Origin: Paracoccaceae bacterium
GTDB lineage: Bacteria; Pseudomonadota; Alphaproteobacteria; Rhodobacterales; Rhodobacteraceae
Assembly (NCBI GenBank): GCA_022763485.1
Contig: JALEGX010000086.1
Span: forward strand, 1 to 64,000
DNA length: 64,000 nucleotides
Reading direction: 5' to 3'
Positions 41,340-53,734 of this stretch are shown piece by piece. The translations under genes and the position numbers were made by a program. The notes under the pieces were generated by a model. The model made no database searches. It saw only the letters and a program-made list of their open reading frames with translations, and was not told where the DNA came from. Every line of letters begins with the position of its first letter. Within the stretch, counting starts at the first letter, position 1.

Positions 41340-43755
41340 CTAGCCGCGCGCCCGTGACATGTCCGGATCATGGAAAGGGCGCAGGCTGGCCTGCGCCTTG
41401 ACCGCGCGGCCATTGACCATCACCTCGAAATCGCCCGCCGCCAGATCCTTGAGCGTCATGCCTTCGGGTCGGGCCACATAGCCCAGTCCGACCGCGCCAC
41501 CCACGGTCCACCCGTAGGAGGCAGACGTCAGCCGCCCGACAATCTTGCCGTCCCGCAGGACCGGTTCCTTGCCAAAGATCAGCGCCTCCGGGTCCTCCAG
41601 TCGGAAACACAGCAAACGACTGCTCGTAACATTGGCTTTTCGCGCCTCGATGGCCGGTTTCCCGGTGAACTCGGTCGCGAAATCGCAGGCGAAGGTCAGA
41701 CCGCTTTCCACCGGGCCGTCGAAGGGCCCGATGTCATGCCCCCAGTGGCGGAAGCCCTTTTCGATCCGACAGGAATCCACCGCCATGCCACCACACAGGC
41801 GCGGCGCGTCCTCGGCGGCCATCAGCGTCTCAAACACCTGCTGCGCGAACTCCGCCGGGACATGCAGTTCCCAACCCAGCTCGCCCACATAGGTGATCCG
41901 CTGCGCCCGCACCGGCGCATGTCCCACATGCAGGTTCTGCCAGGTGCCAAAGGGGAAGGCCTCGTTCGACAGATCCGCGCCTGTAAGTGCGGTCAGGAAG
42001 TCGCGCGACCGCGGCCCCATCACCGCCAGCGTCGCCTCGCCCGCTGTCACGTTCACCACGCTGACGCCGGATCCCTCGACACCGGATTTCAGCCAGCTTT
42101 CGGTCTGCGGTTCGGCCCCGGCCGAGGCCATCACCAGATAGCGCGTCGCAGACAGGCGCGCGACGGTCACATCCGCCTCGATCCCCCCTTTGTTCGTTGA
42201 ACATATGGGTATAAACCAGCGCGCCGGGCGCCACGGCCATATCGGCGCCGCAAAGCTTTTGCAGCTGCGCCTCAGCCCCTGCCCCGTCCAGAATGAACCG
42301 GCCAAAGGTCAGGTCGATCAGCCCCAGATCATTGCGCAGCGCCTCGTGCTCCGCTTTCCAGTCGTCAAACCACGGCTCGCGCCCGAACCCATCGGTCATC
42401 TCGCGCCCGTAATACAGGGGCCGTTCCCAGCCATTGGCGCTGCCGAACTGCGCGCCCGCATCCCGCAGTTGCGTATAGTACGGCGTGCGGCGCAGACCGC
42501 GCGCTTGCGATTTGCGCAAGTAAGGCCAGTGCATTGCATAGGCGTGGCCCAGCGTTTCCGCCGCCTTGGTCGCGGTGTAGCTGCGCGCGTTCAGACCCGG
42601 CACGATGCGACGTGAATCCACATCCGTCAGGTCCATGGTCATATGGCCGTACATGATCCATTCGGCCAGCGCCTTGCCCGCGCCCGGCCCGTTCTGGATG
42701 CCCGTAGAGTTGAAGCCCGCAGCGACCCAATAGCCTTTCACATCGGTGATCGGCCCCAGATAGTGTTTCGCATCAGGCGTAAAGCACTCCGGCCCGTTAA
42801 AGAACTTGCGAATACCGGATTCTGCCAACGCCGGAACCCGCTCCATCGCTGCCTCAAGAATGGGGTAGAGGTGTTCCTCGTCACAGGGCAGCTCATCAAA
42901 CTCAAAGCTCTCCGGCAGGCCGTTTTCGGGCAGCCAGGGCGTGGCATTAGGTTCCGAGCAGCCGATCAGCAGCTTGCCCGCGTCTTCCTTGTAATAGGCG
43001 TATTCATCCATCACCCGCAGCACCGGCAGGTCGCCGGTGACGCCTTCGATGGGGTCGGTGACGACATAGTAGTGGTTGGTGTAGTGCAGCGGGATCTGCA
43101 CGCCGTGGGTCAGCCCGAATTCGCGCGCCCACATGCCGGTGGCGTTGACCACATGCTCGGCACGGATCAAGCCCTGTTCGGTTTCCACACCCACCGCGCG
43201 GCCACCTTCGATCACCACACGGCTGACAAGGGTATCTTCGAAAATCTGCGCCCCGTTCATGCGCGCGCCCTTGGCCAGCGCCATGGTGGTGTCGATGGGG
43301 TTGGTATAGCCGTCACCGGGAAACCAGAACGCGCCTTTGGCGCCGTCGATGGACAACAAGGGCCAACGCTCCTGCGCCTCGGCCAGCCCGATCTCCTCGG
43401 CACGGATGCCACAGCCATGGGCGTAGTCCACCTTGCGCCGCAACTCTTCCATCCGCGCATCATTCAGGGCCACGGTCATCGAACCATTGCGCTTGAAGCC
43501 GGTGTTCTGGCCGGTCTCGTCCTCAAGGGCTTCCATCAGGTCGAGGCCGTATTTCGCCAGCGCCGTCATCACCGGCACGCCCTGTGTTTCGCTGACCAGA
43601 CCAGCCGCGTGCCAGGTGGTGCCGGAGGTCAGCTTCTTGCGTTCCAAAAGCGCCACCGACCAGCCCGCCTTGGCGAGGTGATAGGCCGTCGCACAGCCAA
43701 CGATGCCACCGCCGATGATGGCAACCTGAACGTCTGTGGGCAGGGGTTTGGTCAT
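41340..43755 (-). pseudogene. FAD-GcvT demethylating dehydrogenase 4, frameshifted
   Basis: One gene of about 804 codons split by a single frameshift. The upstream part (from the ATG at 43755) has the FAD motif VAIIGGGIVGCAT and His49 in GTTWHAAG, and runs in frame through LVYTHMFNE. The rest, beginning KGGIEADVTVARLS, continues in the next frame to the stop at 41340. Total length 2416 bases is 3n+1, so one base is extra. The break is near 42183-42192, next to a six-G run on the coding strand; removing one base restores MFNEKGGIEADVT, which fits paralogues. Could be a recent mutation, programmed slippage or a sequencing error. It follows the FAD-GcvT 3 gene by 4 bases. Confidence 0.8.
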
Positions 43756-43759
43756 GCTT

Positions 43760-46177
43760 CTACCCCCGCAGCCGTTCATTCTCGGGATCATAAAACGGCA
43801 CCGTCGCAACAGTCGCCTTGACCGGCACGCCCAGCACTTCGATCTCGTAGACATCACCCGGATTGGACGGCTCGGTCAGATAGCCCAACGCGATCCGCTT
43901 GCCGATGCGGAACCCCGTCCCGCCCGAACTGACATAGCCCACCGGCGCACCGTCCCGGCAGATCGGGCTTGAGGACAGCGCATCCGCGCCATGCCCCTCC
44001 AGCACAAAGGCGGTGAAGTGGTATGCCTTCTCCTGATCCGCCTGCGCCAGAAACGCATCGCGGCCCACAAAGCTCTCTTTTGACTTGCTGACGAACCGCT
44101 CCAGACCCGCATCAAACGCACTGTATTCTATCCCGAAGTCCGCGCCCCAGCCGTGATAACCTTTTTCCAGGCGCATCGCGTTCAACCCGTAGGATCCGAA
44201 CTCAACCATGCCCTTGTCGGCGCCCTGCTTCATGATCGCCTCGTAAACGGCAACCAGATCGTCGCTGCGCAGATGCAGCTCCCAGCCCAGCTCGCCCACA
44301 TAGGACACCCGCAGCGCAATCACCGGCGCACCGGCGATGGTGATCTCGCGCACTGACATCCAGGGGGCCGCCTCTTTCGACAGGTCATCGTCGGTCAACG
44401 GCTGCAGCACGTCGCGTGATTTCGGACCCATCACCATCAGCGCCGCGTCAAACTCAGACCCGCGCGTCAGCGTCACGCCCTCCTCAGGCAGGAATTTGGA
44501 CATCCAGTCGTGGTCGCGCTGATCGGCCAGCGTCGGGCCACACAGCAGGTATTTCTCCTCGCCCAGACGCGCGATCGTCGCCTCGGACCAGACCTTGCCC
44601 TTGGGCGTCAGCATGTAGGACAGCTTGACCCGACCCACCTTTGGCATCGCGCCACAGAACACTTCGTTCAGGAACTCGGTCGCCTTCGGCCCCTCAACCT
44701 CGTAGCGGGTGAAACCGCCGTGATCCATCACACCCACATTGTCGCGCACGCCTTCGCACTCGGCCTTGACCGCATCATGCCAGCATTCATGATGGAAACT
44801 CAGCGCACCATCATTCTTGATCGCATCCGTCTCAAACCAGAACGCCCGCTCCCAACCGGCAACCTGACCAAACTGGGCACCATTCGCTTTCAGCCTGTCA
44901 TAAAGCGGCGTGGTCTGGACCGGACGCGCCGATGCCCACAGGCGGTGCGGGTAAGGGATCGCATACTGGTTTTCATAGAGCTCGCTCGACCGTTTGACGG
45001 TGTAATCAAACGTCGCCCAGTCTTCACCAAAGCGGCGCGGATCCCAGAAGGACATGTCCCATTCGGTCTCGCCCTCGGTGATCCATTCGGTCAGCGTCTT
45101 CGCCGCCGCAGCCGAATGGGTGATGCCAACCGGGAAGCAGCAGGCATGATAGAAGTTCGGCAGACCGAACGCGGGACCGCACAGCGGCGCGCCATCGGGG
45201 CTATAGGGGATCGGGCCGTTCACGAAGCGGCTCACACCTGCCTCGCCCAATAGCGGCACATGCTCCAGAGCGGCCTCGAGAATTTCGGCGATGTCATCAA
45301 CGCTGTCGGGGTAAAGCTGGTTGGCAAAGCAATCCGGCATCCCGTCCAGCCACGCGGGGCGGCCTTCGTGCCCATAGGACCCCAGTAGCAGCCCGTTCCG
45401 CTCGCGGCGCAGGTAGTACATGATGTCCGGATCACGGACGAGCGGGAAGTTCTCCGGGTTCGCTTCCAGTTCCGGCAGGCTGTCGGTCACCAGATACTGG
45501 TGCTCAAGCGTGACGACGGGCAGTTTTTGCCCCACCATCTCGCCCACCACGCGGCCATAGTAGCCACCGGCGTTGATCACGATGTCACAGACCACATTGC
45601 CCTTGTCGGTCACAACCTCCCACTCACCTGACGGGCGGCGGTTGATGCCGGTGACCTGGGTAAAGCGCGCGATTTCAGCGCCCAGATCCCGCGAGCCTTT
45701 GGCAAGGGCCTGGGTCAACTGCGAGGGGTCAACATCGCCTTCATAGGGGTCCAGAATACCGCCGATGATGCTGTCGCCCGAGCTGAAATAGGGGTGCATG
45801 TCGTCCATCTCGGACGGGGTCAGGAGGCCCATGTCATATCCCAGCCCCTTGGAGATGCCCACCAGATGGCGGAACAGGTCCATACGTTCTTCGGTATGGG
45901 CAGGCCAGAAGGCGCCAGTGTGGCGGTAGGTGATCGGGTAATCCACCTCCTCAGCCAGATCCTTGTAGAGCCGCCAGGCATAGTTGCCCGCGCGCATCCC
46001 GCCCCAGCTGTTGGCGTAGGTCGGGATGTTGCCCGCCGCATGCCATGTCGACCCGCTGGTCAGTTCGTTCTTTTCAATTAGCAGCGTATCGGTCACGCCC
46101 GCCTTGGCCAGGTGATAGAGGGTCGACACGCCAACCGCACCGCCCCCGATAATGACAACTTTGGCTTGGGTTTTCAT
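43760..46177 (-). CDS. FAD-GcvT demethylating dehydrogenase 3
   Basis: An 805-residue fusion of DAO-type FAD domain (VVIIGGGAVGVST, His46 in GSTWHAAG) and GcvT-like folate domain (SYMLTPKGKVWSEATI near residue 540; GLERFVSKSKESFVG near 700). Expected to oxidise an N-methyl amine, with the C1 unit passed to THF. The ATG at 46177 is preferred; a GTG four codons earlier is possible. It lies 138 bases after the mttB2 stop and directly before the frameshifted paralogue, so the three probably form one operon. Confidence 0.85.
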   Translation of the reverse strand: MKTQAKVVIIGGGAVGVSTLYHLAKAGVTDTLLIEKNELTSGSTWHAAGNIPTYANSWGGMRAGNYAWRLYKDLAEEVDYPITYRHTGAFWPAHTEERMDLFRHLVGISKGLGYDMGLLTPSEMDDMHPYFSSGDSIIGGILDPYEGDVDPSQLTQALAKGSRDLGAEIARFTQVTGINRRPSGEWEVVTDKGNVVCDIVINAGGYYGRVVGEMVGQKLPVVTLEHQYLVTDSLPELEANPENFPLVRDPDIMYYLRRERNGLLLGSYGHEGRPAWLDGMPDCFANQLYPDSVDDIAEILEAALEHVPLLGEAGVSRFVNGPIPYSPDGAPLCGPAFGLPNFYHACCFPVGITHSAAAAKTLTEWITEGETEWDMSFWDPRRFGEDWATFDYTVKRSSELYENQYAIPYPHRLWASARPVQTTPLYDRLKANGAQFGQVAGWERAFWFETDAIKNDGALSFHHECWHDAVKAECEGVRDNVGVMDHGGFTRYEVEGPKATEFLNEVFCGAMPKVGRVKLSYMLTPKGKVWSEATIARLGEEKYLLCGPTLADQRDHDWMSKFLPEEGVTLTRGSEFDAALMVMGPKSRDVLQPLTDDDLSKEAAPWMSVREITIAGAPVIALRVSYVGELGWELHLRSDDLVAVYEAIMKQGADKGMVEFGSYGLNAMRLEKGYHGWGADFGIEYSAFDAGLERFVSKSKESFVGRDAFLAQADQEKAYHFTAFVLEGHGADALSSSPICRDGAPVGYVSSGGTGFRIGKRIALGYLTEPSNPGDVYEIEVLGVPVKATVATVPFYDPENERLRG

Positions 46178-46315
46178 AAGCTTTTCCACGCGATTAGGAG
46201 CGCGCCTGACCCTGGGTGGGCGCTTTTGCGCCCTCCCGTGGGGAGGGTCGGGCGCGGTCCGGCCTGCCGCCGGACCAACTGGTGTTTGTTGAGTGTGTAC
46301 ATCGTTGTTCCCTAC
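46178..46315. other. Intergenic gap within mttB2 operon
   Basis: It holds GC-rich imperfect inverted repeats such as GGGCGC-TTTT-GCGCCC near 46218-46233 and GGTCCGGC-TGCC-GCCGGACC at 46256-46275. They could form RNA hairpins between mttB2 and the FAD-GcvT gene. No coding sequence seen. Confidence 0.5.
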
Positions 46316-47821
46316 CTAGCGGTCGCTCGGCGGCAGCCGGATCGGCAGACGCGCGCGCAGGGCGGCTTCGACATCTGCGGGCAGGTGGGTCGGCGCAGGC
46401 TGCGCCTCGATTTCGGCGACGCGGGCGATGGCCCTGTCCCAGACGGTCTGCGCACCGCTGTCCAGCCAGTCGTTCACGCTTTGGCGGTCGCCCAGCTTGG
46501 GATAGACATATTCCTTGGTCATCAGGTCCAGCGTCTGCGCGGTACCAAGAAAGTGCCCCTCGCCCGTCACCACCTCTTCGATCATGTCCAGATCAATCGA
46601 GCCTTCGAACATCTCGACCCCACGCACCGAGCGCAGGATCGCGCCGCACATGTCGTTGTCGATCACCAGCGCTTCCTTGCTGGCCGCCATGATCGACCCC
46701 AACATGCCCACCGACAGGTTGATCATGTCAGCCCCGCCCTGCGCGGCGAGTGCGATGGTATAGCCCTTTTCATATCCCGACTGCGCATCTGCGGTCTTGG
46801 CGTCGGTCATGCCCGCAGACACGGTCGACGGCAGGCCCAGGTTCAGCAGCAACTGCGCGGCGGCGGCGTTGGCCACTGCGGCCTCGCCCGAGCCACCGGT
46901 CATAGCGCCGGTCCGCAGGTCGGAAATGAACGGCAGGAACGCGAGGATACAGGGAAAGCCCGGCTGCATCATGTTGACCAGCACCAGACCGGCCAGCGAT
47001 TCCGCCAGTCCCTGTGCCAAGGCACCGGCCAGCGAGGCCGGGCTGGTCGCGCCCGCCTGCGCAGCGGAACAGATCTGCAGCGGCATCCCCAGACGCACGC
47101 ATTCGAACATCACGCCGCAGGCTTCCTCGGCCAGGGTCAGCGGCGGCACCACATGGCAAACCGAGGCGAAGCAGAACGGCTGAGCGCGGAACCGCCCTTC
47201 ACCACCCAGCGCGTGGTCGAACATATCGACGATGGGCACCACGTTCGCAGGCTCGAAAAAGCTGGTGCCGATGGGCTTCGAGGTCGCCTTCATCGCGGCA
47301 AAGGCGGTGTTGATGTCCAGCGTCAGAGGATCCTCAAGATCCCGCGCCACGACCGGGCGCAGGGAGTAGTGGATACTGTCGCAAGCGTCCACGATGCGCA
47401 TCAGCCCATAGAGATCCTGCAAGGTACTGTCGCGAAATCCATTTGTCGCCGCATCAAGCACCTGTACTGCCGCGCCGCCGGTGCCGATATGCACCTTGCC
47501 ACCGCCCACCTCGATCCCGCGGTCACGAAGGTAACCGGGCAACTCGACCCGCTTGCACGCCTTGGCGATCATGTCCTCGACAAGCGGTCTCGGGAAGGTG
47601 ATCCGCCCGTCCGCACGCGCAACAGCACCATTATTCAGCGCCAGTTCCCGAATGTCTTCAGGCGCTTGCGACACGCCGATCCGTTCCAGGATCTGAAACG
47701 CGGTGTCGGTGATATGGGCCAGCTTGGCGTCTTCCAACGGTCTGAACCGCCCCCCGATCGGAGGCTGGGTTAGTTCAAGCACCGCTGAGTTGCCGCCGCG
47801 TTTCATTCTTGTTCGCCGCAT
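46316..47821 (-). CDS. MttB-family (COG5598) methyltransferase-like protein 2
   Basis: A 501-residue MttB-superfamily protein, same family as the one at 29648-31189. Shared blocks include HIGTGGAAVQVLD, RDSTLQDLYGLMRIVD, CHVVPPLTLAEEACGVMFE, AGATSPASLAGAL and LRTGAMTGGSGEAA. No amber codon interrupts the frame, so no pyrrolysine. Known relatives methylate a corrinoid protein from a quaternary amine; none is encoded nearby. The ATG at 47821 has AGGGA 7 bases upstream. It heads a run with two FAD-GcvT genes. The LysR box lies 82 bases upstream, matching that of mttB1. Confidence 0.85.
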   Translation of the reverse strand: MRRTRMKRGGNSAVLELTQPPIGGRFRPLEDAKLAHITDTAFQILERIGVSQAPEDIRELALNNGAVARADGRITFPRPLVEDMIAKACKRVELPGYLRDRGIEVGGGKVHIGTGGAAVQVLDAATNGFRDSTLQDLYGLMRIVDACDSIHYSLRPVVARDLEDPLTLDINTAFAAMKATSKPIGTSFFEPANVVPIVDMFDHALGGEGRFRAQPFCFASVCHVVPPLTLAEEACGVMFECVRLGMPLQICSAAQAGATSPASLAGALAQGLAESLAGLVLVNMMQPGFPCILAFLPFISDLRTGAMTGGSGEAAVANAAAAQLLLNLGLPSTVSAGMTDAKTADAQSGYEKGYTIALAAQGGADMINLSVGMLGSIMAASKEALVIDNDMCGAILRSVRGVEMFEGSIDLDMIEEVVTGEGHFLGTAQTLDLMTKEYVYPKLGDRQSVNDWLDSGAQTVWDRAIARVAEIEAQPAPTHLPADVEAALRARLPIRLPPSDR

Positions 47822-47900
47822 GGGCACGTCCCTGATGGTCTGTTGTCTTGCAGCATCTTAGGAACGACAAGAAATTAGCTCAATTCAAATAGTTGCGCCA

Positions 47901-47920
47901 TTTGATGAGTAAAATTCACC
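47901..47920 (+). promoter_or_regulatory. LysR-type box upstream of mttB2
   Basis: TTTGATGAGTAAAATTCACC. The core TGATGAGTAAAA (47903-47914) is identical to the site in front of mttB1, and its distance from the start codon (82 bases) matches too. No LysR gene is adjacent, so it must be served by a regulator encoded elsewhere, perhaps the one at 31298. Confidence 0.65.
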
Positions 47921-48126
47921 CAAGATCGCAGTTCGGACAAACTCTGATCCGACTAATGTGGAGCTGGATTTTCTTCACACAGTCACCGAGGGCCGTCAAA
48001 AATCAGGGGGGGAAATGGCCGTTTCAGTGACCAGGCCGCCTCTCTACCGGCATTGAAGTACCGAATTTTATCTCATCCAAGCGGCTGGAAAATCTTCGAA
48101 AACGAGCTTTGGACGAGGACAGAAAC

Positions 48127-48158
48127 AAAAAATGCCCCGCTCGAAACAACGGGGCATT
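48127..48158 (-). terminator. Intrinsic terminator of gyrB
   Basis: On the minus strand AATGCCCCG pairs with CGGGGCATT (arms at 48131-48139 and 48150-48158), followed by a T-run. It lies 83 bases past the gyrB stop. Confidence 0.85.
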
Positions 48159-48240
48159 CCTTGCCGAAACGCAAATGCGCCTCTGACCAAATTTTCAACC
48201 TTCCAGCGCCCGTAGCGCCAGAGGCATTACCGGGAAGACC

Positions 48241-50658
<2,418 letters not shown>

Positions 50659-50838
50659 TCAGGGCTTCCCTTGTGATTTTGCTGACTTATACGCGTCAGA
50701 CGGGGGATTGTCACCCTTTTGACATAAGTTTAGCGGCGCGGATTCAGCAGGAAATCGCGGACAGAGCCGGCCCCTCTGCACCGCCCGAAACAATGCGCTG
50801 TCAAAGGGTCCGCCCTTTGCGTCTGGGCAGAAATGGGA

Positions 50839-51459
50839 TCAGGTCAAAAGGACCAGAACCGCCACCCCCAAGAGGAGCACACCCGACACCACGTTCAGGC
50901 GGCGACGTGCCCCTGCCGAGGTGATCAGATGCCGCGTGCGGTCGACAAAAGCGGCGAAGCACAGGTTTCCCAGCAAAGGCACAACGAAAGACAGTACGAC
51001 GATGGCCAGCATGTCGGCACCACCGACCCCGGACAGGTCAAAGAAGCCGGGCAGCACGCCCATGTAGAACAGGATCGCCTTGGGGTTTCCAAGGATCACC
51101 GCAACCCCGGCGGTGAAGCCTGCAATCCGGCCAGGGCGCAGCAACGCTGGGTTCTCCTGCACCCCTGCTCCGGCCGCCCTGATCTGAACGATCCCAAGCA
51201 CGGCAAAGATCAGCGCCGCCAGCCACTTGAGGCCGGTCAGCACACCGTCCACTTCGGCCCCGATCCAGCTGATGCCGAGGATCGCAACCAGGGGCCAGAC
51301 AATGTCCCCCACGGCCACGCCGACCGCTAGGGGCCATGCCGCTTCGAAGCCGCCGGACACTGCCCGTGCGATCAGCGCCAGCCAGACTGGCCCCGGTGTC
51401 AGGAACAGGATGAACAGCGCCCCGGCATAGAGCGCAAGATCCCAGGCTGTAACGGTCAT
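50839..51459 (-). CDS. LysE/RhtB-family amino acid exporter
   Basis: A 206-residue inner membrane protein with about six hydrophobic segments and the family N-terminus AGALFILFLTPGPVWLALIARAVSGGFEAAWPLAVGVAVGD. Members export amino acids or small polar metabolites. Its start overlaps the recF stop (ATGA), so it is co-translated with a replication gene although it has no functional link. It lies 180 bases before gyrB. Confidence 0.88.
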   Translation of the reverse strand: MTVTAWDLALYAGALFILFLTPGPVWLALIARAVSGGFEAAWPLAVGVAVGDIVWPLVAILGISWIGAEVDGVLTGLKWLAALIFAVLGIVQIRAAGAGVQENPALLRPGRIAGFTAGVAVILGNPKAILFYMGVLPGFFDLSGVGGADMLAIVVLSFVVPLLGNLCFAAFVDRTRHLITSAGARRRLNVVSGVLLLGVAVLVLLT

Positions 51460-52553
51460 TGCGCGGTCACGGTGGAGGTGCCCCCCTCGTCCGTTACCTG
51501 CACGGTCTGCGCCCGGTCCCCCAGTTCAGCGAACAGTTCGGGACCGGTTCCGGTCATCCAGACTTGAGCCCCCAGCGCGCAGATCTCATCATAGAGCGCC
51601 GCGCGACGACCGGCATCCAGATGGGCCGCGACCTCATCCAGCAGGACAATGGGGGGTGTGCCGATCTGCGCCGTCAGCGCGCGGGCGTTCGCCAGCACCA
51701 GCGAGATCAGCAGCGCTTTCTGCTCGCCCGTGGAACAGTCCCGCGCCAGCGCGCCCTTGGCCGCATATTCGGCGTGCAGATCGCTGCGATGTGGCCCAAC
51801 AAGCGTCCGCCCGGCCGCCAGATCACGGCCACGACCGTCCCTGAGCGCGGACAGGATGTCGTCCTCGGTGGCCAATGGTGCATCCTCGGCCTGCCGCAGC
51901 TCCATCGTTGCAACCGGAAAGGCCGTTTCCGCGCCCTCCTGCGCCCGGGCGATATGCTCCAGCGCCTGCAGGCGTGCGGCATGGATCCGGACGCCGGACG
52001 CGGCCATCTGGCGTTCCAGCGCGACGTACCAATGGGCATCGCGCACCTGATCCTTCAACAGGCGATTGCGCTCGCGCATGGCCTTTTCATAGGACAGGAC
52101 AGCCTCAGCATGGGACGGCTCAAAGCTCAGCGTGATGCGGTCCAGAAACCGTCGGCGCCCGTCCGCCCCTTCGGTCCACAAGCGGTCCATCGCCGGCACC
52201 AGCCACACGACGCGCGCAAGTTTGCCCAGCGCGATCTGGCTGGCCGCCTTGCCGTCGATCCGAACCTGACGGGCTGCGCCCCCTTCGGACCATGTTTCCA
52301 CTTCGTAGTGACGGCCAGAGACCTGCAGGTCCGCCTTCAGCTTCCAACCCAGGCTTTCGGGACGACGCGCCATATCCGCGGCGCCTGCGCGCCGGATACC
52401 ACGCCCCGGCGAAAACAGCGACACCGCTTCCAGCAGGTTTGTCTTGCCCGCCCCGTTTGGACCCAGAATGGCCACGGGCCGTCCATCCAGCGCCATTTCG
52501 GCACGTTTGTGGGAACGGAAATGAGAAAGGCTGAGAGAGGTCAGGGCCAACAT
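51456..52553 (-). CDS. recF: DNA replication and repair protein RecF
   Basis: A 365-residue ABC-type ATPase that helps load RecA at gaps. Walker A is GPNGAGKTNLLEA (residues ~31-43), the signature region contains CSTGEQKALLISLVLA, and Walker B is PPIVLLDEVAAHLD. It follows dnaN by 62 bases and its stop overlaps the LysE-type gene. Length is normal. Confidence 0.95.
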   Translation of the reverse strand: MLALTSLSLSHFRSHKRAEMALDGRPVAILGPNGAGKTNLLEAVSLFSPGRGIRRAGAADMARRPESLGWKLKADLQVSGRHYEVETWSEGGAARQVRIDGKAASQIALGKLARVVWLVPAMDRLWTEGADGRRRFLDRITLSFEPSHAEAVLSYEKAMRERNRLLKDQVRDAHWYVALERQMAASGVRIHAARLQALEHIARAQEGAETAFPVATMELRQAEDAPLATEDDILSALRDGRGRDLAAGRTLVGPHRSDLHAEYAAKGALARDCSTGEQKALLISLVLANARALTAQIGTPPIVLLDEVAAHLDAGRRAALYDEICALGAQVWMTGTGPELFAELGDRAQTVQVTDEGGTSTVTAQ

Positions 52554-52615
52554 TCGATTGGCCCCCTCATCATCGTGTACAAAGTGCCTGAATCACCGAA
52601 CAGAACGACGCGCGC

Positions 52616-53734
52616 TTAGACGCGCATCGGCATGACAACGTAGACCGCGCTCTGATCCGTACCTTCACGCATCAGGGTCGGGTCACCGGACGAATTGAAC
52701 AGGAACACGGCGTTTTCACGGTCCACCTGGCTGGCGATCTCCAACAGGTATTTGGCGTTGAAGCCGATTTCCAGACGCTCATCCCCGTAGGCAACGGCCA
52801 GCTCTTCTTCGGCGGCACCGCTGTCGGGTGCGTTCACCGACAGGACCAGCTTGTCCTCGTCCAGCTGCAGTTTCACCGCACGCGAGCGTTCCGAAGATAC
52901 GGTTGCCACGCGGTCAACGGCTTGCGCGAATTCGGTCGCGTCCACTTCCAGACGACGTGTGTTCGCCACCGGGATAACCCGAGTGTAGTCCGGGAAGGTG
53001 CCATCGATGACTTTCGAGGTCAGCGTGATATCCGGGGTCGCAAAGCGAATTTTCGACTCGCTGACGGACACGGCGATGTCCATGTCGTCATCATCCAGCA
53101 GCTTGCGCAGCTCACCCACGGTCTTGCGCGGGACAATCACACCCGGCATGTCTTCGGCACCGATGGGAAGGCCCGCATCAATCCGCGCCAGCCGGTGGCC
53201 ATCCGTTGCAACGCAGCGCAGGGCCCGGCCATCTTCACTGTCTGCGATGTGCATATAGACGCCGTTCAGGTAATAGCGGGTCTCTTCCGTCGAGATGGCG
53301 AATTTCGACTTGTCGAACAGGCGGCGCAGCACTGCGGCCTTGGCCGAGAAGTTTGACTGATATTCGGACGAGGCCATGACCGGGAAGTCTTCGCGCGGCA
53401 GCGTGGCGAGGGAGAAGTTGGAGCGCCCCGCTTCAACCGTCAGACGTCCGGTCGCGTTGTCCGCAGTCAGCGAGACCAGCGCCCCGTCCGGCAGTTTGCG
53501 GACGATTTCATGCAGGGTAGTTGCCGCAACCGTGGTCGCCCCGGCGCGTTCGACCTGTGCAGGGGCCTTGTCCACCACTTCGATGTCCAGATCGGTGGCC
53601 CGGAACTGGACCTGATCCCCATCGGCTTCGATCAGAACATTGGCAAGGATCGGGATCGTGTTCCGGCGTTCGACAACCGACTGCGCTTGCGCCACAGCTT
53701 TCAGCAAGGCTGCGCGTTCAATACTGATCTTCAT
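52616..53734 (-). CDS. dnaN: DNA polymerase III sliding clamp (beta subunit)
   Basis: A 372-residue sliding clamp that tethers DNA polymerase III to DNA. The three clamp domains are of normal total length. It begins MKISIERAALLKAVAQAQSVVERRNTIPIL and ends DQSAVYVVMPMRV, the usual termini. It is downstream of dnaA on the same strand, with a 214-base gap that contains the dnaA terminator, so it likely has its own promoter as well. Confidence 0.96.
   Translation of the reverse strand: MKISIERAALLKAVAQAQSVVERRNTIPILANVLIEADGDQVQFRATDLDIEVVDKAPAQVERAGATTVAATTLHEIVRKLPDGALVSLTADNATGRLTVEAGRSNFSLATLPREDFPVMASSEYQSNFSAKAAVLRRLFDKSKFAISTEETRYYLNGVYMHIADSEDGRALRCVATDGHRLARIDAGLPIGAEDMPGVIVPRKTVGELRKLLDDDDMDIAVSVSESKIRFATPDITLTSKVIDGTFPDYTRVIPVANTRRLEVDATEFAQAVDRVATVSSERSRAVKLQLDEDKLVLSVNAPDSGAAEEELAVAYGDERLEIGFNAKYLLEIASQVDRENAVFLFNSSGDPTLMREGTDQSAVYVVMPMRV

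Larger units (their letters stand above)
47822..48240. other. Gap between mttB2 and gyrB: promoter region and gyrB terminator
   Basis: The left part holds the LysR box (47901-47920) and presumably the mttB2 promoter. The right part holds the gyrB terminator (48127-48158). No protein was recognised between. This gap marks the change from accessory catabolic genes to the conserved replication block. Confidence 0.6.
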
